The position numbers and the translations under genes are program-made. This document shows, piece by piece, positions 7,802-16,422 of a DNA stretch of 61,937 nucleotides. This DNA is from Micromonospora endophytica (lineage in GTDB: Bacteria; Actinomycetota; Actinomycetes; Mycobacteriales; Micromonosporaceae). Within the stretch, counting starts at the first letter, position 1; each line of letters begins with the position of its first letter. The stretch is from NCBI RefSeq assembly GCF_003236305.1, contig NZ_POTX01000006.1, positions 1-61,937 on the forward strand, given 5' to 3'. Below the pieces are notes generated by a model that searched no databases, was not told the DNA's origin, and was given only the letters and a program-made list of their open reading frames with translations.

Positions 7802-9406
7802 ATGGTCGCCACCAGGTCCACCGCCGCCGGACTCCCGTACTGGGTGCGCGGCGACACCAACGCGTTCTTCGGTTTCGGCGTCAACGTCCTGGTCAACGTG
7901 CTCACCCTGACCGGGCTCTGCATCTTCGTGGTGAACCTGCCCGAGCGGGAGGTGTTCGGCACCATCCTTCCCGCGCTCGGCATCGCCCTGGTCGCCGGGA
8001 ACATCTACTACACCCACCTGGCCCGACGGCTGGCCCGCCGGGAGAACCGCAGCGACGTCACCGCCCTGCCGTACGGGCCGAGCGTGCCGCACATGTTCAT
8101 CGTCATCTTCGTCATCATGCTGCCGATCTTCCTGCGTACCGGCGATCCGATCCGGGCCTGGGAGGCTGGGCTGGCGTGGGCCTTCATCATCGGCGTGATC
8201 GTGCTGATCGGCGCCTTCGTCGGCCCGTACATCCGCCGGTTCACGCCCCGGGCGGCGCTGCTGGGCACCCTCGCCGGCATCTCCATCACCTTCATCTCGA
8301 TGAACCCGGCCGGGCAGATGTGGCGGCTGGCCTGGGTCGCCCTGCCGGTGTTCGCGTTGCTGCTGATCGGCCTGCTCACCGACGTCAAGCTGCCGTTCAA
8401 CTTTCCGATCGGGTTGGCCGCCCTGCTGCTCGGCACCGCGATCGGCTGGGCCGGCGGGGCGATGTCGGTGCCGGACGTCACGTCGGCGGCACGGGACATC
8501 GCCTTCGCCTTCCCCACCCTCCAACTCGACCTGCTCTGGCGCGGACTGTCCGACATGGCACCGCTGTTGGCCACCGCGATCCCGCTCGGTGTCTACAACT
8601 TCACCGAGGCGATGACGAACGTGGAGAGCGCGGCCACCGCCGGCGACAACTTCAACCTGCGCAGCGTGCTGCTCGCCGACGGGGCCGGCGCGGTGATCGG
8701 CTCCGCCCTCGGCTCGCCGTTCCCGCCGGCCGTCTACGTCGGCCACCCGGGCTGGAAGGCCGCCGGCGGGCGGACCGGCTACTCGATGGCCACCGGCATC
8801 GTCATCGCGCTGCTCTGCTTCCTCGGCATGTTCTCCCTGCTCGGCGCGATCTTCCCGACCGCAGCGATCGTGCCGATCCTGCTCTACATCGGCCTGCTCA
8901 TCGGCGCCCAGGCGTTCCAGGCCACCCCCAGGGCGCACGCGGCGGCGGTGGTGGCGGCGCTGATTCCCAACATCGCCGCCTGGGCCACCGGACAGATGAA
9001 CAACGCCCTGGCGGCGGCGGGCACCACGGCGGCGGAGGTAGGTGACGAGGCACTCGCCGGTGCCGGGGTGGTCTACGACGGCCTGCGTGTTCTCGGCGAG
9101 GGCGCCATCCTCGCCGGCCTGGTGCTCGGCGCGATAGTCGCGTTCATCATCGACAAGCGCTTCGTCCAGGCCGCCCTCTTCGCCGCCTCGGGCGCGGTGC
9201 TCGCCTTCATCGGCCTGATCCACGGCGAGGAGGTCCAGTGGAACGCCAACGGCCAGGTCGCCCTCGGCTACCTCTTCGTGGCGGTGGTCTGCGCGATCTT
9301 CGCGCTCGGCAAGTACCCGCCCCGGGTCCCCGAACCCGAGGAGATCGAGTTGGACCGCCAGCATGGCGGCCCGGCCGCGGACCCCGTCCCGGCGGCGCGG
9401 GACTGA
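7802..9406 (+). CDS. NCS2/AzgA-type permease
   Basis: A 534-residue integral membrane protein with about 12-14 hydrophobic segments. The segment NFTEAMTNVESAATAGDNFN, followed by GSPFPPAVYVGHPGWKAAGGRTGYS, is typical of the AzgA branch of purine/nucleobase permeases. Proton symport of a purine or a purine-like nitrogen compound would fit. Within this operon the cargo may be a ureide, biuret or a triazine-type ring, which is inference. The start is ATG 7802, preceded by GGGAGCAGCC. Twelve bases separate it from the second cysteine hydrolase. The C-terminal 30 residues are polar and probably cytoplasmic. Confidence 0.78.
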   Translation: MVATRSTAAGLPYWVRGDTNAFFGFGVNVLVNVLTLTGLCIFVVNLPEREVFGTILPALGIALVAGNIYYTHLARRLARRENRSDVTALPYGPSVPHMFIVIFVIMLPIFLRTGDPIRAWEAGLAWAFIIGVIVLIGAFVGPYIRRFTPRAALLGTLAGISITFISMNPAGQMWRLAWVALPVFALLLIGLLTDVKLPFNFPIGLAALLLGTAIGWAGGAMSVPDVTSAARDIAFAFPTLQLDLLWRGLSDMAPLLATAIPLGVYNFTEAMTNVESAATAGDNFNLRSVLLADGAGAVIGSALGSPFPPAVYVGHPGWKAAGGRTGYSMATGIVIALLCFLGMFSLLGAIFPTAAIVPILLYIGLLIGAQAFQATPRAHAAAVVAALIPNIAAWATGQMNNALAAAGTTAAEVGDEALAGAGVVYDGLRVLGEGAILAGLVLGAIVAFIIDKRFVQAALFAASGAVLAFIGLIHGEEVQWNANGQVALGYLFVAVVCAIFALGKYPPRVPEPEEIELDRQHGGPAADPVPAARD

Positions 9407-9408
9407 CC

Positions 9409-9804
9409 GTGGAGATCGACCGACCCGACGTGGTAGCCGAGGTGACGGCGGCCTTCGCCGACTACGAGCAGGCCCTGGTCGACGGGGACGCCGAGGGGAT
9501 CTGCGGACACTTCTGGGACTCCGACCGGACCGTACGCTTCGGCATCGCCGACCACCAGTACGGCTTGGCGGAGCAACGCAAGTGGCGGGCCGCGCAGCCG
9601 CCGCTGCCACCCGGCCGCCGGCTGGTCGACACCATCGTCACCACCTTCGGCGCGGACCTCGCGGTGGTCACCACCAGATTCGGGTACGCCGGCACCGCCG
9701 CGACCGGCCGACAGACCCAGACCTGGGTACGCCTACCGACCGGCTGGCGCATCGTCACCGCCCACGTCTCCGAGCCGGCGGAGGTTGCCGACGATCCGGA
9801 CTGA
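9409..9804 (+). CDS. AtzH/HpxZ-like DUF3225 protein (SnoaL-like fold)
   Basis: A 131-residue protein starting at GTG 9409, two bases after the permease stop codon. The pattern FADYEQALVDGDAEGICGHFWD, then VRFGIADHQYG and later FGYAGTAATGRQTQTWVRLPTGWRIVTAHVS, is that of DUF3225. This family includes AtzH, beside the cyanuric-acid hydrolysis genes, and HpxZ, beside the oxalurate amidase genes. Its recurring company with amidase-signature enzymes suggests it acts on the unstable carboxylated urea intermediates. As the last gene it closes the ureide operon. Confidence 0.8.
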   Translation: MEIDRPDVVAEVTAAFADYEQALVDGDAEGICGHFWDSDRTVRFGIADHQYGLAEQRKWRAAQPPLPPGRRLVDTIVTTFGADLAVVTTRFGYAGTAATGRQTQTWVRLPTGWRIVTAHVSEPAEVADDPD

Positions 9805-9898
9805 GCGGAACATTGGCGTGCCGATGCCTCGGGCGCATACTGACATCGGCCTCGGCATGAGGATTTCCGGCAACCTATTGAGGGATCAAGAGGTCGGG

Positions 9899-10870
9899 AT
9901 GCTCGTTCTTGACACGCAGTCGCTACCGCCCAGGGAACGCGCCGAGGCGTTCCAGGCCACAGTCAGCGGCAACTGCTCGGTGAGCATGGCATCGTTCGAG
10001 GACCCGACCTCGATCCAGGCGAAGATGACGGTCTTCGAGTTCGGTCGCGCCAAGGTGTTCAACATCGAGGCCAGCGGCACCACCCTGCGCCGCACACCCC
10101 GCATCGCCCGGGCCGCCGACGAGTCGTCGATCGTGCTGGCGCTGCCGATGCGGACCGACAACCAGCTGACCTGGGCGCGCGAGGATCGAGTGTTCGGGCC
10201 GCGCGACCTCATGCTTGTCGACCTGTCGCTGCCCTACGTCTACGGCTGGCGGGGCGGCGGTGCCTCGTACGCACTGCACGTCGAGGTGGATCACCTGGCG
10301 TTGCCCCGGGACGCGATTCACCGGGCCGCTCGCGAGCTGCGGCGCAGCCCGCTCTACGAGCTGGTCCGCGACCACGTCGCCCGAGTGACCACCCAGGCGG
10401 AGACTCTGGTGCAAGGCGGTGCCACGGCCGAACTCGGTGCCGCTTCCGCCGAGCTGATGCGCGCTCTGGTGGTCTCGGCGGCCGGCGACGACCGACGGCT
10501 GCGCGAGACCATGCACTCCTCGACGCAGGCGCGGGTCCAGGCGTACATCCGCGCCCACCTGCGGGATCCGGAGCTGACTCCGGCGCGCATCGCCGCGGCC
10601 AACGCGATCTCGCTGCGCGCTCTCTACAAGCTGTACGAGACGCTGGGCCAGAGCCTGGAGCAGTCGATCATCGAGCAGCGTCTGCACGGCGCTCGGGCAG
10701 ATCTGACGGCCACCCGTCGGCGCTACACCTCCATCGCGGCGACGGCCCGCGCCTGGGGTTTCTCCAACCCGAGTTTCTTCTCCAGCAAGTTCCGCGAGCT
10801 GTTCGGCGTCACCCCACGACAGTTGACCACGATGACGCAGTCCGCGCAGCAGGTCGATTCGCTGTCGTAG
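9899..10870 (+). CDS. AraC-family transcriptional regulator
   Basis: A 323-residue regulator. The N-terminal 180 residues are an AraC-binding-like domain (FGRAKVFNIEASG...RTPRIARAADESS, then LVDLSLPY). The C-terminal 100 residues carry the double AraC helix-turn-helix, with ARIAAANAISLRALYKLYE and the closing WGFSNPSFFSSKFRELFGVTPRQL. ATG 9899 is chosen because GAGG stands 5 bases before it; an in-frame ATG at 9785 would overlap the previous gene and has no ribosome binding site. The regulator precedes a three-gene hydrolase operon in the same direction and probably controls it. Confidence 0.88.
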   Translation: MLVLDTQSLPPRERAEAFQATVSGNCSVSMASFEDPTSIQAKMTVFEFGRAKVFNIEASGTTLRRTPRIARAADESSIVLALPMRTDNQLTWAREDRVFGPRDLMLVDLSLPYVYGWRGGGASYALHVEVDHLALPRDAIHRAARELRRSPLYELVRDHVARVTTQAETLVQGGATAELGAASAELMRALVVSAAGDDRRLRETMHSSTQARVQAYIRAHLRDPELTPARIAAANAISLRALYKLYETLGQSLEQSIIEQRLHGARADLTATRRRYTSIAATARAWGFSNPSFFSSKFRELFGVTPRQLTTMTQSAQQVDSLS

Positions 10871-11036
10871 CCCTCCGTTGACCTCCGTGCCGCCCGCATC
10901 GCGGGGCGCACCGGCGACGCCGTTCGCGGACGGTGCAGGCAGGCGTCAGAACCGTGCATCGTCAGCACACTTTCGCGGGTTCTCGGCTGCGAGATTGTCC
11001 ACGTCATCGGACGCATCGCACCGCTAGGAGCAGCGT

Positions 11037-11870
11037 ATGTCTGTCGTCACCGTCTCCGACGGCGCAGAGATCTTCTACCAGGACTGGGGTGCCGGCCGCC
11101 CGGTCGTGCTCAGCCACGGCTGGCCGCTGAACTCCGACAGTTGGGAGGCTCAGGCGTTGTACCTGGCCAGCAACGGCTACCGGGTCATCGCGCATGACCG
11201 GCGTGGCCACGGCCGCTCCACCCGGACCTGGCACGGCAACGAGATGGACACCTACGCCGACGATCTCGCCGCCCTGCTGGAGCACCTGGACCTGCGTGAG
11301 GCCACCCTGGTCGGGTTCTCCACCGGCGGTGGCGAGGTGGCCCGTTACCTGGGCCGCCACGGCACCGGCCGGGTCGCCCAGGTGGTGCTGGTCAGCGCGG
11401 TGCCGCCGTTCATGCTCAAGACCGACGACAACCCCGGCGGCGTACCCGTCGAGGTGTTCGACGGCATCCGCGCCGGATCGCTGGCCGACCGGTCCCAGCT
11501 CTACCGGGATCTCGCCGACGGCCCGTTCTTCGGGCACAACCGCCCCGGCGCGAACGTCTCGTCGGGGAGTCGCGACGCGTTCTGGTTGCAGAGCATGGCC
11601 GCCGGACACCGCAACGCGTACGAGTGCATCGCCGCGTTCTCCGCCACCGACTTCCGTCCCGACCTGGACGCTATCGACGTGCCCACCCTGGTCATTCACG
11701 GCGACGACGACCAGGTCGTGCCGTTCGAGGTGGGCGGCGCGGCCTCCGCCGCCCGGATCAAGGACGCTCGGCTGGTGGTGTACCCGGGTGCTCCGCACGG
11801 CATCACCGACACCCACAAACAGCGGCTCGGTGACGACCTGCTCGGTTTCCTCAAGGAGTACCAGTCATGA
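11037..11870 (+). CDS. Alpha/beta hydrolase, chloroperoxidase-like
   Basis: A 277-residue hydrolase with the catalytic triad Ser95 (GFSTGG), Asp225 (HGDDDQVVP) and His254 (APHGI). The oxyanion motif SHGWPLN lies near residue 27, and DRRGHGRS follows in the usual place. The whole pattern is that of the non-haem haloperoxidase/esterase group, whose true reaction is ester or perester hydrolysis. The ribosome binding site is TAGGAGCAGCGT. It is the first gene of an operon with two further hydrolases, under a likely AraC regulator upstream. Confidence 0.87.
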   Translation: MSVVTVSDGAEIFYQDWGAGRPVVLSHGWPLNSDSWEAQALYLASNGYRVIAHDRRGHGRSTRTWHGNEMDTYADDLAALLEHLDLREATLVGFSTGGGEVARYLGRHGTGRVAQVVLVSAVPPFMLKTDDNPGGVPVEVFDGIRAGSLADRSQLYRDLADGPFFGHNRPGANVSSGSRDAFWLQSMAAGHRNAYECIAAFSATDFRPDLDAIDVPTLVIHGDDDQVVPFEVGGAASAARIKDARLVVYPGAPHGITDTHKQRLGDDLLGFLKEYQS

Positions 11871-12655
11871 GACCGATCGTCCTGGTGCACGGCTTCTGGG
11901 TCACGCCCCGCAGCTGGGAAAACTGGATCACCCACTACGAGCGCAAGGGCCACCAGGTGGTGGCGCCCGCGTACCCGGGCTTCGAGGTCGAGGTGGAGGC
12001 CCTCAACGCCGACCCCACCCCGATCGCGCAGGTGACCGTGCCGGAGATCATCTCGCATCTGGAGGGTGTGATCCGGGCGCTGCCGGAGCAGCCGATCATC
12101 ATCGGACACTCGGCTGGCGGCGCCTTCACGCAGATCCTGCTCGACCACGGCTTCGGCGCGGCCGGCGTGGCGCTGAACTCGGCCCCCACCGAAGGCGTCC
12201 GCGTCGTGCCGTTGTCCCAGCTGAAGTCGACGTTCCCGGTCTTCAAGAGCCCGGCCAACCGGCACAAGGCGGTCGGCCTCACCTTCGACCAGTGGCGGTA
12301 CGCCTTCACCAACACGTTCAGCGAGGACGAGGCACGTGCGCTCTACGAGCGCTACCACATCCCCGCGCCCGGCAGCATCGTCTGGGGTGGTGTGCTGGCC
12401 AACTTCCAACCCGGCCACCAGGACACCTGGGTCGACTACCACAACGACGACCGGGCACCGCTGTTGTTCGTCTCCGGCGCCGAGGACCACATCATGCCGC
12501 CGGCCGTCCAGGAGTCCAACGCCAAGCACTACAAGTCCAGGACCGTCACCGAACACCGCGAGTACGCCGGCTACGCCCACCTGCTGCCCGCGCAGAAGGG
12601 CTGGGAGCAGATCGCGGACGAGGTGCTCGACTGGGCCCTGCAGCACGCCCGATGA
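11867..12655 (+). CDS. Alpha/beta hydrolase family protein
   Basis: A 262-residue alpha/beta hydrolase with nucleophile Ser82 (IGHSAGGAF), an early oxyanion-hole motif LVHGFW, an acid in [10 protein letters not shown] and the catalytic His in GYAHLLPAQ. Actinobacteria hold many such proteins of unknown substrate. Its ATG overlaps the stop of the previous hydrolase (ATGA) and its own stop overlaps the next gene's start, so the three are translationally coupled. Confidence 0.85.
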   Translation: MRPIVLVHGFWVTPRSWENWITHYERKGHQVVAPAYPGFEVEVEALNADPTPIAQVTVPEIISHLEGVIRALPEQPIIIGHSAGGAFTQILLDHGFGAAGVALNSAPTEGVRVVPLSQLKSTFPVFKSPANRHKAVGLTFDQWRYAFTNTFSEDEARALYERYHIPAPGSIVWGGVLANFQPGHQDTWVDYHNDDRAPLLFVSGAEDHIMPPAVQESNAKHYKSRTVTEHREYAGYAHLLPAQKGWEQIADEVLDWALQHAR

Positions 12656-13389
12656 CCAGCATGCGGATCACGCACCTGGGCGGCCCCACCACACTGATCG
12701 AGGTGGCGGGTTGGCGGATCCTCACCGACCCGACCTTCGACGCCCCCGGCCGGACCTACGGGTTCGGCTGGGGCACCACCTCGCGCAAGCTCGCCGGCCC
12801 GGCACTGCCGGCCGGTTCGCTCGGCGACATCGACGCGGTGCTGCTCACCCATGACCAGCACGCCGACAACCTCGACGACGCCGGTCGTGAGCTGCTGGCC
12901 GACGCGTACCGGATCGTCACCACCGTGGCCGGCAGCCGGCGACTCGGCGCGGGTGCGACCGGCCTGGCCCCCTGGCAGCGCACCCAACTCACCGCACCGG
13001 ACCGGCCGACCATCGAGGTCACCGCCACGCCGTGCCGGCACGGACCACCGTTGAGCCGCCTGATCGTGGGCGAGGTGACCGGCTTCGTACTGCGCTGGAC
13101 CGGGCAGCAGCACGGCGCCTTCTGGATCACCGGCGACACGGTGCTCTACCGCGGGCTCCGCCAGGTCGCCGACCGGTTCACCATCGGCACCATGGTGCTG
13201 CACCTGGGCGCGGTGCGCTTCCACCTCACCGGTCCGCTGCGCTACACCCTGACTGCGGCTGACGGTGCCGAACTGTGCGGGCTGATCGGGGCCCGCACCG
13301 TGCTACCGGTCCACTACGAAGGCTGGAGCCACTTCACCGAGGGCCGCCAGGGCGTCGAGTCAGCCTTCGCCGCCGCCCCTACCCGTTGA
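12652..13389 (+). CDS. MBL-fold metallo-hydrolase, UlaG-like
   Basis: A 245-residue member of the metallo-beta-lactamase superfamily. It opens with MRITHLGGPTTLIEVAGWRILTDPTF, typical of the UlaG/YcbL-like group. The metal motif reads THDQHADNLDDAG: its Gln replaces the middle residue of HxHxDH and Asn follows the Asp, so the usual last His is absent. That is a common UlaG-group variant but may alter metal binding. Later His residues are present in GDTVLYRG...LHLGA and LPVHYEGW. Start ATG 12652 overlaps the upstream stop. The stop codon lies inside the left arm of a hairpin repeat. Confidence 0.78.
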   Translation: MTSMRITHLGGPTTLIEVAGWRILTDPTFDAPGRTYGFGWGTTSRKLAGPALPAGSLGDIDAVLLTHDQHADNLDDAGRELLADAYRIVTTVAGSRRLGAGATGLAPWQRTQLTAPDRPTIEVTATPCRHGPPLSRLIVGEVTGFVLRWTGQQHGAFWITGDTVLYRGLRQVADRFTIGTMVLHLGAVRFHLTGPLRYTLTAADGAELCGLIGARTVLPVHYEGWSHFTEGRQGVESAFAAAPTR

Positions 13390-13445
13390 TCATGAAGTTA
13401 TCGTCCGGGTAAGCGTTTGCCGGGGACAATAACTTCATGATCAAC
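13385..13445. repeat. Inverted-repeat hairpin, second copy of the GTTGATCATGARGTTA family
   Basis: Arms 13385-13401 and 13429-13445 are perfectly complementary over 17 bp. After one mismatch the stem continues for 4 bp (13403-13406 with 13424-13427). The outer sequence GTTGATCATGAAGTTA is shared, with one change, with the hairpin at 27-87. It stands between convergent genes and contains the stop codon of the MBL gene, so it probably ends transcription from both sides. Confidence 0.85.
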
Positions 13446-13467
13446 CTTGCGGTTTCGGGGGTTCGGC

Positions 13468-15348
13468 TCAGAAGCGGAGTGCTGCGTGGCCGCCGACTAT
13501 GGGGAGGTGTAGTTGGCTGTGGTGGGGGGCGACCCGAAGTTCGGTGCCGCCCAGCGGCAGCAGGGTGTGTTCCTGGTCGGTGGAGAAGACCACCAGGCCG
13601 ATCCGGTGACCGGCCGGGAAGACGTAGTCCTTCGGTTCCAGGGTCCACCGCAGGTCATACAGTTTGCCCTGCTTGAGCGGCTGGGTGCGGGCGGCGCTGG
13701 TGCGGTTCTGCGGATCCGTCCAGCCCCGGGTCACCACCGTCGGCGCGCCGTTCGGACCGTAGTCGACGAGGTACGCGGTCAGGTTCGCGTCCGGCTTGTT
13801 GTCGATCGCCGTACGCAGCCGTAGCTCCGGACGGCCGGAGATGCGGACCTCGTCGGCCAGCGCGGGGGAGCGGTAGATCAGCCGGTGCTCGCTTGCCGTA
13901 TCCGGGCCGGTAACCAGCGTGCTCGGGTGGATGGTCCGCCCCTCGTCGACAAAGCGCTGCTCGACCTTGGCCTTCGGCTGCCTGCCCGAGCTGAGCGTCC
14001 CCGGGGCGGCGGCGTCGGTCGCACCCAGTGGCAACGCGACCGGGCGGCTGGCCGGGTCAGGCCAGTTGCGGTACGTGGCGTAGACCCGGTCCTCGCGCTG
14101 CACCACCGCTGTCGGTTCGTCCATGATGCCGTTGCGGACGTTCCACAGCCAGTAGTCGAACCAGCGGTTCTCGGTCTGTTTCCAGGTCCAGGTGCGTCCG
14201 TCCGGCAGGGTCACCGACGCCGTGTTGCCGGGGCCGCCGTGGCCGCCCTGGTGCAGCCAGAGCTTGCGCGGCACGCCGCGCTTGGCGAGCGCGTCCCACC
14301 AGCCGGCGAAGTGCTCGGTGCGGACGTTCCAGTCGTTGAGGCCGTGCACCACGAGCACGCTCGCCGTCACCTTCCGGGCGTCGAGGTAGTCGCGCTCCGC
14401 CCAGAACCGGGAGTAGTCGCCGGTGACGCGGTCCTGCCGGGCGGTCAGCTCGGCGATCTCGTCCGCGCAGGCACCCTCGGCGCGGGCCCGGCCGGCGGTG
14501 AACTGGGCCAGGATGTCGGCGTCCTCGCCCTGGTAACCGCCGGGCGCGACGACCAGGCCGTTGGCTCGGTAGTAGTCGTACCAGCTGCTGATCGCGGCGA
14601 CCGGCACGATGGTGCGCAGTCCCTCGACTCCGGTGGTGGCCACCTGGTTGGGCAGCGTGCCGTTGTAGGAGACGCCGGTCATGCCGACCGCGCCGGTGGT
14701 CCAGTCGGCGGTGACCGGCGCGCCGGTGGCGTCGTAACCCCTCGCCCGGCCGTTGAGCCAGTCGATCACCGCCTTGGTGCCGAGCGTCTCGGCCTGGTCG
14801 CCGCTGGTCGGGCAGCCGTCCGAGTCGCCGGTGCCGATGCTCTGCCCGAGCACCACCGCGTAACCCCGGGGCACGTAGTAGTCGTCCAGTTGACCGGGCA
14901 GGTTGGCCTTCGCCTCCGCGCGCTGGACACCGACATCGGCGGCACCGGCCCGCGAGCCGGAGCCGCGGGTCAGGCCGTTCTGCGGCAACTCGTCCACCAG
15001 CACGCTCGGGTACGGCACATCACCCCAGGTGCCCTTGCGGTAGGGGCTGTGCTCGAAGATGACAGGCACCTGGAAACCGTGGGTGGCGGTCTCCCGGGGG
15101 CGGGAGATGTCGATCGCCACCCGGTCGCGGCGGCCGTCCCGGTCGGTGTCCAGCGGGGTCTCCACGTAGACCCGTTGCTCGATGGCGTCAGCGAGCGAGA
15201 ACACCGGCTGGGTCATGCCGTCGCTGACCACGATCCCCGGTGAGGCGGTCGCCTCGGGTGCGGCCATGGCCGTGGCCGGGGTCGCAGTCAGCGCCAGGGC
15301 ACTGGAGAGCCCGGCACCTAACAGGGCCGCAAGGCGGGGTCGACGCAC
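13468..15348 (-). CDS. Secreted X-Pro dipeptidyl-peptidase/CocE-type hydrolase
   Basis: A 626-residue secreted hydrolase. A signal peptide (VRRPRLAALLGAG..., hydrophobic core, cut near AMA-AP) is followed by the peptidase S15/CocE alpha/beta domain with nucleophile GVSYNG, the acid in HGLNDWNV and the catalytic His in HQGGHG. The C-terminal 200 residues are the jelly-roll X-Pro dipeptidyl-peptidase C domain (RISGRPELRL, PKDYVFPAGHRIGLVVF). It would release X-Pro dipeptides from, or hydrolyse esters of, extracellular substrates. GTG 15348 is chosen for its position before the signal peptide and the AAGGGAAA ribosome binding site. Confidence 0.87.
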   Translation of the reverse strand: MRRPRLAALLGAGLSSALALTATPATAMAAPEATASPGIVVSDGMTQPVFSLADAIEQRVYVETPLDTDRDGRRDRVAIDISRPRETATHGFQVPVIFEHSPYRKGTWGDVPYPSVLVDELPQNGLTRGSGSRAGAADVGVQRAEAKANLPGQLDDYYVPRGYAVVLGQSIGTGDSDGCPTSGDQAETLGTKAVIDWLNGRARGYDATGAPVTADWTTGAVGMTGVSYNGTLPNQVATTGVEGLRTIVPVAAISSWYDYYRANGLVVAPGGYQGEDADILAQFTAGRARAEGACADEIAELTARQDRVTGDYSRFWAERDYLDARKVTASVLVVHGLNDWNVRTEHFAGWWDALAKRGVPRKLWLHQGGHGGPGNTASVTLPDGRTWTWKQTENRWFDYWLWNVRNGIMDEPTAVVQREDRVYATYRNWPDPASRPVALPLGATDAAAPGTLSSGRQPKAKVEQRFVDEGRTIHPSTLVTGPDTASEHRLIYRSPALADEVRISGRPELRLRTAIDNKPDANLTAYLVDYGPNGAPTVVTRGWTDPQNRTSAARTQPLKQGKLYDLRWTLEPKDYVFPAGHRIGLVVFSTDQEHTLLPLGGTELRVAPHHSQLHLPIVGGHAALRF

Positions 15349-15448
15349 GGGGGTTTCCCTTCGGTCGGGGGCACGGCCGGGTCGGCCGGGTGGACAAAGA
15401 TCGATTGGTCCACATGCTATGCCTGACATCGAAGGTGTTGAAGGGCGA

Positions 15449-16177
15449 CTAGCTTCCGCTCGCCAACGCCTCGCGCATCCGGTTGATCTCGACGCTCTGC
15501 TCCACCACGACGCTGCTGGCCATCTCGTTGATGATGCCGTCGCTGCCGAGCGTGAGTGCCTCGTTCGCCATGGTGATCGCGCCCTGGTGGTGGTCGGTCA
15601 TCATCGCGACGAACATCCGGTCGAACTCGTCGCCACGCGCGGCGGTGAGTCGGTTGAGGGCCTCCGCCGACTGCATACCGGACATGGTGTGCTGGTGATC
15701 GCCGCCGGATTCGCGGTTCAGGCCCCGCTCGGTCAGCCAGGTCTCCAAGAACGTGATCTCGGGGCCCTGGGCGGCCAGGATCCGCTCCGCGATGCTCCTC
15801 AGTTGAGGGTTCTCGCCCCGGTCGGCCACCAGTCGGGCCATCACCAGTGCCTGCTCGTGGTGCGGGATCATCATGGTGACGAAGCGGACGTCGGCGTTGT
15901 TGTGCGGCTGGCGCGGCAGGGCGGACACCTGGTTGGCCGCGGCGGTCTTCGCCGGCTCGCCGGGACGGCCGGGCATCAGCACGGGTGCGGTGGAGTCCGG
16001 CAGGCCGGGTAGCTCGATGCTGGCCGAGGGGGCCGCCGTGGTCGCCGGCTCGGACCCGTCGTCGGGCAGCCAGAACAGCACGGCCGCCCCGATGGCCAGC
16101 ACCGCCAGCACGGCCAGCTCGATCAGCACGACCGGCCGAGATGGACGGAGGAGCCTACGGATCGGAACACCTAGCAC
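15449..16177 (-). CDS. DUF305 family membrane-anchored protein
   Basis: A 242-residue protein with an N-terminal membrane anchor (about residues 15-38), a Pro/Ser/Ala-rich linker and a duplicated DUF305 ferritin-like helical domain. The signature histidine pairs appear as MMIPHHEQAL and MMTDHHQGAI, with further His/Met residues in GGDHQHTMSGM. Such His/Met-rich proteins are suspected to bind copper or other metals outside the cell, though the function is not settled. Start GTG 16177 has GGGAGG eight bases before it. It is divergent from an LVIVD-repeat gene, a pairing common in actinobacteria. Confidence 0.85.
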   Translation of the reverse strand: MLGVPIRRLLRPSRPVVLIELAVLAVLAIGAAVLFWLPDDGSEPATTAAPSASIELPGLPDSTAPVLMPGRPGEPAKTAAANQVSALPRQPHNNADVRFVTMMIPHHEQALVMARLVADRGENPQLRSIAERILAAQGPEITFLETWLTERGLNRESGGDHQHTMSGMQSAEALNRLTAARGDEFDRMFVAMMTDHHQGAITMANEALTLGSDGIINEMASSVVVEQSVEINRMREALASGS

Positions 16178-16337
16178 TACTTGCCTCCCGCCATGGCTAC
16201 CGAGGTTGGCCGGGATCGTAACGCGGGCCGGGGATGTGACAGCAGAGGTCGGGGGCGGCGAAAAGATGTTATTGGTCGTTCCTTGGGTTATTCGTGTTCC
16301 CGGTGTTGCTGAATCGTGACACTTGCTCGACAGGCAG

Positions 16338-16353
16338 TGTGACCTAAATCACA
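16338..16353. promoter_or_regulatory. CRP-type binding site
   Basis: TGTGACCTAAATCACA is an exact match to the CRP/FNR-family consensus TGTGA-N6-TCACA. It lies 70 bases upstream of the LVIVD-repeat gene and in the intergenic space shared with the DUF305 gene. Actinobacterial cAMP-receptor proteins bind this pattern. Confidence 0.65.
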
Positions 16354-16422
16354 ATGATCTCCATGTTGATCGGGCTATGGTCCCGCTACCCCCGTTTCAC
16401 CCATGACGAAGGGTGGTCCTAC

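Noticed and set aside
6182..9610. A minus-strand open frame of about 1140 codons opposite the ureide operon
   Set aside because: Composition is low-complexity Gly/Glu/Asp/His, and it covers five well-supported genes on the other strand.
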